Shown here piece by piece: positions 14,299 through 26,800 of a stretch of DNA of 64,000 nucleotides (the stretch's first letter is position 1; each line of letters starts with the position of its first letter). The translations under genes and the position numbers were made by a program. Source of the stretch: Nissolia schottii. Its lineage: Eukaryota; Streptophyta; Magnoliopsida; Fabales; Fabaceae. The stretch covers positions 107,073 through 171,072 of the forward strand of contig QANU01014181.1 in the NCBI GenBank assembly GCA_003254905.1, in the 5' to 3' direction. Below the pieces are notes generated by a model. It did no database searches, was not told the origin of the DNA, and saw nothing but the letters and a program-made list of their open reading frames with translations.

Positions 14299-17200
14299 TC
14301 AATGGATTTCATTTCTAATACTTGCCAAGAACAATCTCAACTCCTTTGCTTTCTCCTTGTGTTCAGGAGACATGTCATTTTCTGAGTCACTCAGAATAAT
14401 CACTTCAACATGCTGTTTACTTGATTGTTGGCATCTTGAGGAAGTGTGTGATTGCTTAAGAGGTGTAGGGCTCAGAAGATCTATGACCTCATTTTTATTA
14501 TTATCAATACTAGGAACAGCCTCATTGGTAGCCATATTCTCAGACATGTTGCTTATATTCTGACTCCACCACCCTCTACGTTCTGTGTCATGAGATTGAT
14601 GTAACAATTCTGTGGTATTCAGATCAGCTTCAGCCATAGATGATGATGTGGTTTCATTAGAGGCACTGTGGTTGGCTTGGTCTCCCAAATTGATTTCCAG
14701 CAACAAATTCTGAAGTTTCTGATCAAGTTCAGCCACAGATGATGTAGTTTCATTTTTCGTTGGCCGTCTTTTCCTAACGTTTTGTTTCTTTTGAGCTTTC
14801 TTCTCCTCAAACTCCAAAATCTTCTCAGGACAGGCACTGTGAATGATTAATAATAAAACAATGATGATAAATTAATGTCATCAATGATATATTACACTCT
14901 CTCCAATTTGATGAGAATCAGACAAATAAAATTATCTTTGTGATTAAGGGAATAAAGTAGCTAGGTTCAGCAATTACATTACCTTTTTAGAAGATCTGCA
15001 GGTACTATTGAAGTTTCAAGTCCATCCATTTCTACCCAAGAAACCTCATAACACTCTTTCCCTTGAACTTTTCTGGTCTTGATGATTTCTGATACAGGAC
15101 ACTTCACAGGGATCTGTGATAAGATGTATCATACATCAAAAAGAAGGAGTTCGCAACACAATTCATGTTCACAACTATGGCAATACTAAAGCTATTACCA
15201 CTGCAAATCAATGATCATAGAGCTATTGTTATGCAACCAAAATAGAAAATTCGTTACATTGCCAGTCCTTAACGAAGTGGACAGCTTTGATCTTAAATAA
15301 TGATCCAGTGTTAGCCTTCAATCATGAACATCAGTTATCCAAATCCTATGTGATTCGAAGCAAGAACAGTTATTTTTAGTTTAAAGTAATGCTTAAAACT
15401 CAGAAGACTTAACATGGGCTTGGACAGTAACGAAATGTGAATTAGGTTTGGCAGAAAGGATTAGCAGTACCTCATGTAGAGGAGGGTTCAATCCAAGTTT
15501 GGATGACGTTAACCGCAAATTGGCAAATCGTCGTAGGTCTCTTTCAGCAATACTTGGAAGGATATAGCCATCTATTTTGTGAAACATCAATCAGCATCAG
15601 TAGACCTCTTAAATTCCATCGCAGAAGTAGCACAGGTCAATTTAATATTTCGAATTTCTAAGAATTCTGAGTCAGAATAAGATTAAATATAAACTCTATA
15701 GATCGATATGTGAACAATCTATTCTTTACCATCAGTTTGTGCAACACATTCAGCTGCAAACCAAAAACCATTAAGATGATAATACATAACTAATATTATA
15801 ACAAAGGAGGGTCCAACCCAGGCATATAATCTTGACCTATAAGAATAAGTCAAAGTAGATGAAGAACCTGTTTTCTCTGAAGGCCACTCAAAGAATTGAG
15901 CACATATCTCGTGGAATTTAATACGTTGAAACTGGTACTGAGCAAGAGCCCTACAAAGATTAGTTTAAATTTAAGAAGCTGACTACAATGCTGTACAGTT
16001 CATGATCCAGATCTAATTGCACAGACTACACCAAACATAAAGTTCAAATCACAAATATCAGAAGCCTGAATTCTTGATATCTATAACTTCATTCTTGATA
16101 ACACTAAAACCCATTGAAACAAAAAGTTGCTACTTGACCTTCATATTATTTTATGGAACACCATGCAGTGAAGGATCTCAAAAGAATGAACTAAAAGATA
16201 ACCCTACCTCTGCACAATATCTGAATCTGCTTGGTGGCATTTTGGCTTAAGATAAGCATTAATCACTTGCAAAACGTTATCGTCTTTCTGTAAACCATTC
16301 CCACCTCCTGCATAGACACAAATGCAAAAGATAGAAACAACATGATTACTGACAAATTTATTGAAAAATATTCTTGGCAAAAGTAACAGTTAAATATAGA
16401 ATGTATACCTTTTTTTTTTTTCGCCCATTCAAGTCCTTCAGAAGCAATTTTTTGAAGAATAAATTTATCCCCAATTGATCTGACTATCTGACAGGCTGAC
16501 TCCTACAACAATGGAAAAAAACAGTAATCTCCAGCTCTCCAAAGCAACATCAGGTGAGAATCCAGAGAGGCAATATGACACTGAAGGACATGATTCAGGA
16601 CTTACCGGACCCAGACCGTGAACTCCTTGATAATAATCACTGCCAAGCAGTAAGGAGAGAGCAATCTGAAGATCAAGAGTTAGTCAGTTCACCAGAAAGA
16701 GAACCATTACTTTGAATTTTAGAACAAGACCAACATCAAAGCCCAACAGAAAAGTACAAAAACAAAACAGATCAAAATAACCACAACACAGGCATGCACA
16801 CACTCATTTCTGTATTCAACACAGGACATTGAAAACGATTCCAATCCAACAATGGATGACCGAAGCTTCTAATGCCGTATCACTAACTTAAAATTTAACC
16901 ACAAAAACAAATTCTGCATTTACAGAGTCACTTCAGTTTGACAGGCATTGCAATAGGCTGATCATGATCCAATTAAAATAAGCAGATCCTTAATGGACCT
17001 AATATTCTCTTTTGGGCCTTTTCAGGCATAAACCTAACTGAATTTGCAGTAAACAAAACAGCAAACGATAAATGAAAAACAAGTATTATGATTTGTAATT
17101 ATGTTGAAAGTCAATCAGAAACTTACCAACGAATCCCTTCCAAATCCAAGTTTTGTTTCAATGTCTTCCATCTCATAACAAACAACATATCCACCATCTC

Positions 17201-19395
17201 CTGACTCATTAATAAACAATTCCTTATAAGTTGTATGAATGGATATAATTAGTACGAAAGAAAAGGAAAAAAAAAAAAAAACCCTCCACAGATAATTTGG
17301 GGGGGAAAAATGATCTGCTCACCAAGGCAGATATCCCTATACACCGTCCTTGCACCAAAAAGGAATATATCTGAATCTGAACTGAAACAGCCATCCTAGC
17401 ATTAAAAAGGAAATAATATGCTAGTCAACAGCATAACCGTCACTCAAATATCAAATAATAACAAAGTGTAAAACAATAGGGTTGACAGCCAGATAAGTAT
17501 ACATTGTACTTACACATAATAGCTCAGAGTTCAACAAAGCACACTGAGCTTCAGCTTCTTCAATCCTGAATTTTGAAAAAATAGCAACAAACTATTAGTT
17601 CAAATTAGATCAGTAACTTCTACTTTGATATCCTGTAATGCAACCTTTATTTTCAATTAACTACTAAAAAGAACAAAAAAGAAGATAGAATTCATCTCTG
17701 AATTTTAGTTTAGTACCTTTACAACAAGGCATCAAGAACATTTTAATGTTTTTAGAAAACTTAAGTTAAAAAATTTTCATATCAACAAACTATGAGAGCA
17801 TTCTTAAAGCAAAACAGAAAACGTTAAATATTACCCATTCAAAGAAGAAATGCCAAGGGCCATCCCTAAGGCTTTAGCCTCTTTTATCATGCAAGAAAAC
17901 TCAGACCCCATGTTTCTTCTTAATGATTTCACTTTCTGTAAGTTAGTTTCATTTTGTTCAACCTGCATTATTATAGTCTGAAGTTAGTAAAAAAGAAAGA
18001 GGGAGAAAAATAAATAAACTCAGTAAATGTTTATAAAGTATATAACATTTAATGATGGGAATAGAAATGAAATATGAAATGGTGACCAACCTCATCCCTA
18101 ATGTTCAAGCGACGCCTATATGTTGATAACTTGATAGCAGGAATTGACCCATCTACCAGACATCAAAGATTACTCATTGAGAAGGAATATAAGTGAACAA
18201 TGTAAATGCAAACACAACCAAAAGGAAAATAAATAAGCAGAATGAACAGTAATAAAAACATCATAATTAATTCAGAAATAAAGAACCTAACCATCCCCGC
18301 TAAATAAGATGCCTTAAGTCAATGAAATATACAATAATTTCCAATTGATAAGATAACGAGGGCCAGCATAGGCCATACCATTCACCTTGTTTCTCACTAA
18401 CGTGGGCTGATAGGATGATATGAAATGGAATAATGTATTATTCTTTGATTGTGTCTATCCCTCCCTTCCCTTTCCTTCCAAACCTCTCTATCAAAACATA
18501 CCCTTAGTGTATACGTCAGGTGGCCCGTACGTTGATTATGAAAAAGATGTAACGATTTGTGGTTTCATTTATCCGACCCGTACGTTGATTATGAAAAAGA
18601 TGTAACGATTTGTGGTTTCATTTATCCGAGCGAGCATATTCAATGCTGACAAGAGTTACATAATGCCAGAGAAGTGTGACGGATATCCTAAGTATAGGTG
18701 TAATCTTTTTGTATAAAACTGGTGTTTAAACATGTATATTGGTTTTCTGAACTCTGAAGTGTTTTTCTCTCACGACGTTCAACAGTTGCCAAACTAAAAT
18801 AAAACTCATATCCATACTTCTCTCAGCAACCCTCAATTATGCCCACAACTTCTCCAACCAAATTGCCAGCTCTAAATCCAATCAAAATGGACAGCCACCA
18901 CAACAAAGAAATACATAAATGCATACTAACACCTACACCAGAAGTCACCGGTAACCAATGAGGGCCAAAAGACAAAAACTAAACTTTCCATTATGAAGCC
19001 AGAGTTGCAGAAAAAAAAAAAGGAAGGACACAAGATTACACACCTGCAACGAAAACAACACTGCAATTGAGAGCAATGAGAGCTCTGAGGCGGTGAAAGA
19101 GGCCTCTGAGGTACACCTTCTCCTTCATGCAAGCGTGTGACTTGCTCACATTCTGAAGCTGAACCATCCAGCACGACAGATCCACGCACACCCTCTTGTT
19201 CCTGAAGCTCAAAACAAAAACGAAAACAAAAATCCAACACAGACCCAATTCAATTCAGCAAAAAGGGTGCACGATTCTGCGTGAAAAAACAGATTTTGAT
19301 TGTGAAGGGAAGAAAATGTTGCGTAACTGGAGATGGTGAAGGGGAACCGTTTTCTTGCATGATTCGAGAATGTCCCAGAGATGCTTGACACCCAT
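14299..19395 (-). CDS. SEND1: SEND1/GEN2-type XPG-family structure-specific endonuclease
   Basis: Fifteen exons: 19395-19328, 19201-19044, 18152-18091, 17962-17835, 17565-17514, 17395-17323, 17200-17127, 16665-16606, 16502-16409, 16307-16208, 15950-15868, 15753-15730, 15571-15471, 15113-14983 and 14836-14299. They join in phase to 581 aa. The family (Rad2/XPG; SEND1, GEN1) cuts branched DNA, including Holliday junctions, in the nucleus. The XPG-N part begins MGVKHLWDIL and contains NKRVCVDLSCWM (D30) and VADGSIPAIK (D76). The XPG-I part has GIEEAEAQCALLN (E142, E144) and SDSDIFLFG (D163, D165). The helix-hairpin-helix start is LLLGSDYYQG (D215). All expected metal-binding acids are visible. 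NKRVCVDLSCWM and KEKVYLRG favour SEND1 over GEN1. A chromo-like segment (KTRKVQGKECYEVSWVEMDG) precedes a low-complexity tail with EVIDLLSP and VEVIILSDSEND, which resemble SUMO-interaction motifs. Exon 12 is only 24 bp. Confidence 0.94.
18524..18629. repeat. Perfect 53 bp tandem duplication in SEND1 intron 2
   Basis: The unit beginning cccgtacgttgattatg at 18524 is repeated without change from 18577 to 18629. Identity across all 53 bp in a non-coding stretch points to a recent event. It lies in the 891 bp second intron (18153-19043). Confidence 0.9.
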
Positions 19396-20038
19396 GAGAG
19401 AAGAGAACGGAGAATGAGACGTTGGTGTGAGTGAGAGAGTTTTCTCTTCTTAGAAAGGAGGGGGAAAAAAAGAGAGAAACGTTTCGATTTGAAGTTTCAA
19501 ACTCTGAATTTCGAATTGAGTAGTAATCAAACTCTGCAACCCGCTGGAGGGCCAAGGCGAGGCGACGCCGTATTGACAAAGTATATTTATTTTTCATATT
19601 TTGAGATCTATACTCTTAATTTTTGAAAACATAACATCTACACAATTAAAGAAAATGAATTTCCAAAATAACTACAATTATAGTGTCCAAAATTTTTCTT
19701 TCATTTTCATCCTTACGTGAGTTGTAATTAGGTTTAATTTTGTAACCAATTTTCATTTATTTCATTATTTCTCATAAAAATAATTATCTTATTTCGACCA
19801 AAACTTTTTTCTTTTTGTCAAATTCATTCCCACTTTTTTTTTATTACATTTGATATTTTATATCCCTTTTTCTTACCAACAACCCCATAAAAATCCAGAT
19901 TTATAAGTATACTCAACTCGTTTAAGGCTTAGTAAAGTTTAGCAAATAAGTCAAATCAAAGTTTCTAAAATCATATTTTTATCTAAATAGATAAGGTCAT
20001 ATGCTATAAAAAAACCTATTAAGTCCAACAGGTCAACA

Positions 20039-20079
<41 letters not shown>

Positions 20080-21643
20080 AATAAACATTGAAAATGTTAG
20101 TTAAAAAAGAAAAACAAATCTCATTCTTATACTTTTACCTAATTAGATTCAAAATCTTTATTGCTTCTCATCTTTCTCACTTCCTCAAACACCTTTTTGT
20201 ACGTTGGTATCACCCTCGTCCACGCATTTTCTCGTACTATCTCACCAAATTTAATTTATTATCTAAACATTTAATTGTATTAATTATTAATTTGATTTCT
20301 CTTGTCGTATCACTTCAATACTTGTGAAGTAGGAATTTTTTTTTTTTTAGTTACTTGTATGATGTATTTTTATTTCATGCTTATCTTACACATGTCAAAT
20401 TTAAATGGCTAAAAAAATTTCATTTTTTATACTTTATGCTAATGACTTAATTAGGTATGCAATATGTGAAACTTCATTGACATATAATATAAATAGACTT
20501 TCAAGTAAAATCAGACTTTTAAAATGGTAATGTCAAGTCTTAAAAAAGCTTTATGATAAGTACCAGACTCACGCTCAATCTAAAAGATTTCGAAGTAAGT
20601 CAAATCTATTTCAGTCAAGACTAGCTCGACTCAGCCTATTTTCACCCTTATATTTAATAATTTAATAAAGAGAATTTCATAGCATACTTATTTTTGTGTC
20701 CAATTTTTATCTCATATATATCATTTCATCTAATATAGTTAATCCCTTGTTAGTAACTAATTAAAACTGCTATAATTTTTTTATGTAAACTAAAATTGTT
20801 ATTAAATCTTACAAATTGTTCATGTTGATTGACACTAAGATAACAATCATTATATTTTTTCATAAAAAAAAAATATATAATTTGAGTTTTGATAACAAAT
20901 ACCCTTTAAGATTTAATATGAATAAATGTTGTATTAAGAAAAAAAAATTATAATGTTCAATAAAAAAGAGCACCGGAAACTTTCATTTATTTTTATTTAA
21001 AACATTTTAAAAATATTTTTAAGATTTATTTTTGATAAGTTGTTTTTCACAAATATTTTTATGATACTTGTTAAGTTAATTTATACAATTTTTATAATTT
21101 GAAGGGATGGACAATATATCTCATTAAAATATGTAATGTACTTTGCCATATAACCAATTTATTTATGGAAATGGATCATCTCTATTTAATTTATTATTAA
21201 TTATTATCAAATATAATATTTTACCATTCATTTTTTTATTGCTAGTATCATGTGTGAAGCTACCACTTTAATTAATGATAATAAATTCAATTGAGATGAT
21301 TAATTAAAAAGAAGATTAGTCACAGGACCTTTATTAATGTACATTCTGATGTGTACAAAAAAGAAGAAAATTTTGAACTTTGAGCTAAAGTTTTTATCTT
21401 TTCAATAAAAAAAATTTGGAGATTTTTTTCAATATCCCACAAAATTGAAAAATACTGATACCACTAATTTAAATTAGTTATTATTTTAATTTTATAATTA
21501 AAAATTAACTGTTTAAATACAAAGAATACTAATATTTTCATAAAAACTTAAATACATAATGAATATCCAAATTTTCTTCTAACTTTCCCAAAAAGTAAAA
21601 AAAAGTAAAAATTGTGAGAGTTGAGAGGGTTTAATGCCGTTGC
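19396..21643. other. Divergent intergenic region between SEND1 and MSBP genes
   Basis: About 2.3 kb separates the two divergent starts. The first 200 bp should carry the SEND1 5' UTR and promoter. The rest is very AT-rich with a long TA microsatellite at 20043-20074. Reading frames such as the one at 20088-20327 are low-complexity and show no family resemblance. Confidence 0.6.
20043..20074. repeat. (TA)n microsatellite
   Basis: About sixteen uninterrupted TA units. Confidence 0.95.
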
Positions 21644-21650
21644 TATAAAA
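21644..21650 (+). promoter_or_regulatory. TATA box of the MSBP gene
   Basis: TATAAAA lies 76 bp before the ATG at 21720. It is followed by a CT-rich leader with a (CT)9 run at 21667-21684. This is a compact and typical plant core promoter. Confidence 0.6.
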
Positions 21651-21719
21651 ATACTACCTCTCTCTGTCTCTCTCTCTCTCTCTCACACTCAAAGCCTCTT
21701 CACTTTCCACCAATCACCC

Positions 21720-23812
21720 ATGGCTCTGCAACTGTGGGAAACCCTCAAAGAAGCCATAGTTGCCTACACAGGCCTCTCCCCATCAACCTTCTTCACCCTC
21801 CTAGCCATCTTCCTCGCCCTATACTACATAGTCTCGGGCCTCTTCGGTTCCTCCGCCAACCAAACCCATGCGAGAAGCTCCAGGGACTTCGAGCCGCAGA
21901 TGATGCAGCCGCTGAAGCCGCCGGTTCAGCTCGGCGAGGTCACGGAGGAGGAGCTCAAGGCTTACGATGGCACTGATCCAGAGAAGCCTCTTCTCATGGC
22001 CATCAAGGGCCAGATCTATGATGTTTCACAGAGCAGGTAAAAAAAATTAAAAAAAAAGTTTTATTTTTTTGTGGTTTTGGGTTGTGGGTTTTTGTTTTGG
22101 TGGTAAAAGGAGCTTTTTTTGAATTCTGGGTATGTCTAGTTTTTCCACTTTTCTGAGCTGAGTGTTTAAAGGTACTTTTCTGGTTGTGTCTACTAAAAAA
22201 AATTGATTTTTTTTGGGTGTGCTTTTACATCTTTTATAGTTTCATTACAGTTGTTTAGAACTTAATTGTGCATTTTTTTTTTGAGGTTGATAATTTTATT
22301 TCAGTGCTTGCTTATGTGACTAGGGATTCTTCTGAAGTTTTGTAATCCAGTTTTATGAACTAACAATTGGGTATTTTTGGTATGAGTGGAAAATTGGAAG
22401 GTGGGGGAATTGGGGGTGTTAAATGATGGATGTATCTAGAGCTATGTTGTAGCCAAATGCATTGTCAATTTTCAATTTTTTATTCCCTTCTCCAACTTCT
22501 GGACCACGCTTATGCAATGCTTAGTCTCAGGTTAGGTGGAAAGTGGGTTGGTGGAAACTAGGAAGGTGAATGAAAATGACTTTTAACCAAGGTTGTGGTC
22601 GAGAGTGAAAGTGACTTGATTTTTATTTTCCACATTGAGTAATTTTGTTATTCTCAGTTCAGAGAGTCAACAAAGTAATCCCTTAGTCAGAAGTCAGAAG
22701 TAGTTATCCTTAGCTGAAAAGGGTGCCCTTGTTTACATGCAGAGGCTTCACACATTTTATGTGTTTGTGTGTTATTTCCGATTATACTATTCGTAGTTTC
22801 GATGGACCTCAGAGAGTTGGAGAAAATATAGAATTGTTATGTTCCTTGCTTTGAATGAGGCACAGTTTCAGGGCTATTGATCATTACCTCTTTCCAACTC
22901 TGATGTTCTTTCTAGTGTCTGCAAATATTGAATTGTTGTGCTTATTTAGTTTCACCGGGAAATTATGGTTAGGGGATCACTGATTTTGAAACAGGCTTGA
23001 TGGAATGACTGGCTTATGAAGTTATGAGCTTGGAAATTTTCGCATATTATCCAAAAGTAAATTGCCCTACAAGCTAATCCTTTAAAATGCTTTTTGTTAA
23101 TGCGAATCATGTAAGTTTTTTATTTGAGGATTAGGTTGTTGAGAGGATCTTATCCGTTGTGTCCATACAAATTCCCTCTGCTCATGGTTTTCAGTGTCAA
23201 ATTCTTGTTGTAAATATTCATGTTGTTTGGAACTTTGAATCCAGTCAGTTGAGGCAATCCTTCCTAATGCCTCACCTGCAAGCAAACATACTAAGCACCA
23301 ATTACTTTTAATCAAGGTTGTCAAATTGTGAATCAAACATAATGTGTGTGTTGTTAATGGCAGCAGAGGATGCAAGGGTGTTTTTTTCTTGTGTCAATGA
23401 GAGTAATCTTACCGAAAAAGTGATCAATGTGTTTGTTTTGTATCCATCCAGGATGTTTTATGGACCCGGTGGACCGTATGCTCTATTCGCTGGCAAGGAT
23501 GCTAGCAGAGCTTTAGCAAAAATGTCTTTTGAAGAGAAAGACCTCACCGGGGATATTTCCGGCCTAGGCCCGTTTGAGCTCGATGCCTTGCAAGACTGGG
23601 AATACAAGTTCATGAGCAAGTATGTGAGTGTCGGAACCATCAAGAAGCTAGTTCCAGTAACTGAAGCAGAATCTAGTGGTGAACCATCAGAATCAACTAC
23701 CCCTAACGAAGATGCTCCAAAGCCTGCAGAAGACGGTGGCTCCGCCGAAACTGGAGATCTTAAAAGTGACGAAACCCCTTCTTCACATGTTGATGCAAAC
23801 AACGAGGAATAA
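21720..23812 (+). CDS. Membrane steroid-binding protein (MAPR family)
   Basis: Two exons, 21720-22036 and 23452-23812, give 225 aa, close to Arabidopsis MSBP1/MSBP2. The intron splits an Arg codon in SQSR/MFYG. A hydrophobic segment at residues 22-42 (STFFTLLAIFLALYYIVSG) anchors the protein. The cytochrome b5-like heme/steroid-binding domain covers about 73-172, with VTEEELKAYDG, LLMAIKGQIYDVS, FYGPGGPYALFAGKDASR and LQDWEYKFMSKY. The C-terminal 50 residues are acidic and Ser/Pro-rich, as in plant MSBPs. In plants these proteins sit in the ER/plasma membrane, bind sterols, influence cell elongation, and can scaffold P450s of lignin synthesis. The frame is open upstream of the ATG, but the TATA box and leader place the start at 21720. 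Confidence 0.94.
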
Positions 23813-26800
23813 TGGTTGTATAACAAATTAACTCACAAAATAATTGGAAACAATTACATGTCAGACAAGTTTTCTTGTAGTTTAGGCCTGGCTTCTTTGG
23901 CACTTGGAACTTTGCTTAAATAGAGTTTGCTGAATAATGAATTTTTAGTGTTATAGTTTTTCAGTTTCCTGAGGTTCGATGAATTTGATGAATAAGCCCT
24001 GCTTAATGAATTTGACACAGATATATGCACTAATACATTACACACGTGTGCACCAGTACATGTTGGATTCATGAACACTGGCATTAGGTATGTCACTGTT
24101 ATGCACCAATACATGTTTGATTCATGAACATGTCACTATGTGATTTGTGAGTGGCAGACCAATGAACACTTTGGATCATATATGGAGCCAGGTAGTGTTT
24201 GGTATAACCTCTGGTGGACAATGTGTAGCTTAGTAGCAACTGGTAGGAATAATCTTTAGAGATTCTTGCATCCAATACCCTGCACTTTAATTTAACCCAT
24301 ACACACAATGTCCGTACTTGTGAGTTTTGCAGGGGAAAGAAAGGAAACAAAAGGTTTTGGGGGAGTTTAGTTATAATTTTAACAGGTAAAAATCATTACT
24401 AAGTCTCTTAAAACATTCTTTTTTTTCTTTTTTTTTTTTATTTCTCAAAAACGAAACTCATAAAACACACTAACATTTAGAGATTGATCTCACAAACTTT
24501 ATTGAATATATTGAATAGTATATGCTTAACAAGTTTCACTATTTTCATGTCAAATGCAAAAAATGCTTGGGAGACATAATTTTTAAATTTAACTTATCAA
24601 TTTGTCATTTATCAAAGTATGTAGGTTAGGTCTTTCAAGCATCACTCCCTTTATTGTAAATGTACTTAAATGTGAGGTATTAAAATTAGGGTTTAAGGTT
24701 AACTAATGTCCTAAGTGCATTGATTAAGGAAGCAAAAGAAACAATTTGTAAAGATTTTAATACATGTAATGACATTGGAAATCATCAAATTTCACTTTTT
24801 TTAATAAAAAAAAAATCACCTCTTTTGTTAAAATTATATGTAAACAAAAACTTTTCATAGTCGAAATCGGGAGAAATGGGAAATGGCAGGGTTGCACAAA
24901 TAATATAGATTTAGGTTTATCGTAAATCTTACGACATGAACTCCTTTACAATTATAAATAAGATATTGTAAAAATTATTGGTTGATACTAGTAGTAGTGT
25001 TTGTACCTTGAAATTGCTATAATGATATTAAGAAACTACTAAACTGTAAGGGTAAAAAGTAGAAAAAAAAATTGACATCAGAGTTGAACTTGGATATTTC
25101 TTTTATTATATTGTAGATGATGTTAAGTGGAAGGTTTATAGTGAATCACATTTATATTAATATTGCTTAATTCTCCCAAAATCAAACACTTATGTGGATT
25201 AGGGGGTGCTTGACAGGTGAAAATATAAAGTTGATATTTTTTTAAAAAAGGAAGATTTTGATTCGTATAAAAAGATATAGGCTGGGCTTTGTATTAGGAA
25301 CAAAACAGGAATATAAGGAGAGAAAATATAAGAAAGAGATAAAATAAAAGGGATGTATGTTTTAAGAAAATATGTTTTTATTTTTTTATATCTCTTATTA
25401 AATTTGAAACAATAGAAATAAAAAAATAAAAGAAATGTCCGGAGGGACAAATATTTTCTGTCTCTCTATCTCAATTTCTGTGTTATTCTTTTAGTACCAA
25501 AAACAGCAATAAAGTTAGGGCGGGTTGTTACGAGAGAAGATAGAAATTAAGGGTTGGAGTTGGACACAACATTACCAACAAATGAAAAGGTATGCCTCTT
25601 GTCACATCCATTCATGTTTCTCGTCTTCAATTCCTAAGAATCACTTGAGCAACGATTCGACGGTATTCCTTGTCTTCATCGCCACACCTACACACTAACA
25701 TCAAAGTATTCTTATTGAACTCTCTTTTTTTTTTGAAAACATATTAGGGTAGAAATTTTGTTTTTTTAAAATAAATAATTAAATGGATATTTGCGTTTAA
25801 CGCGGAGCATGATCTATCACTAGATTTTGGGATCAATCTCTTGTTAAGGTTCGGGATATATAAAATTTGGTTTCTATATTTAACTACTATTAATAAAATT
25901 TATAATTACAAAGACTAAATAGCATACACACAATTTTTATTACGTGAAATTAATGAGTAGATCTTTTGAAATATACACTTAACAACCACCATCCTTAATT
26001 TACTTTTTGAAAGCGATCCTCTCTCAATTTCTTTTATCAAACCTCTAAATGATCTGTCTGATTCTTGTTAAAAGCTTATTATATCTTGGCAATATTAAAC
26101 ATGGATTTAGAGGACGTTTATGACAACATGGTGGTCCTTTTTGGATCTATAGAGTGATATTCATATTGTCACCGAAATTATGTTTGGATCAGACTTAATC
26201 TACAATGGTGGCACAAAATCTCGTTTAAGGTCAGTAAGGTATGAAACAAACATAGATGTTAAAAATCTATAAATTAGATTTATCAATACAATTATTATAA
26301 AAATGCTAACTCATAAGTTTTTTTTACTTCTATTTTTTTACTCTATATCAAATTGATTATGAATAACAGAATAAGTCATTAAAAATGGTCTAGTGATGAG
26401 AAATTTTGAGTAGTATGCATGAGATCAAAGATTCAAATCTCAATGTCATCGATGTACCAAAAAATACCTTGAATTTCTTCATTTATTTTTAGAATATTAC
26501 ACAAAAAGAGAAGACCCTAAATTAACATTTTATTTTTATTTTCAAAATCTAATGTGAAGCACATCCTAACTTGCTTATGAGATACTTGTTTACACTACAC
26601 ATGCCCCTCTCTAGATACCTATAGCTTAAACTCTATGGTCTTTAATTTAAAGCTCAAATTAATTAGGTTGTCCGCAAGCACCAAATTGTTGATAAGGAGA
26701 GGTCATTAATCAACCAACAACTCTTCTATTTATTTTTCAAAATCTATAAATAGGATCACAATGAAAAGGTGCCAGTTCATTCAGCTACTATATATGCCAA

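Noticed and set aside
14357-14563. Plus-strand frame across the SEND1 last exon
   Set aside because: Antisense shadow; the minus-strand frame continues the nuclease in phase.
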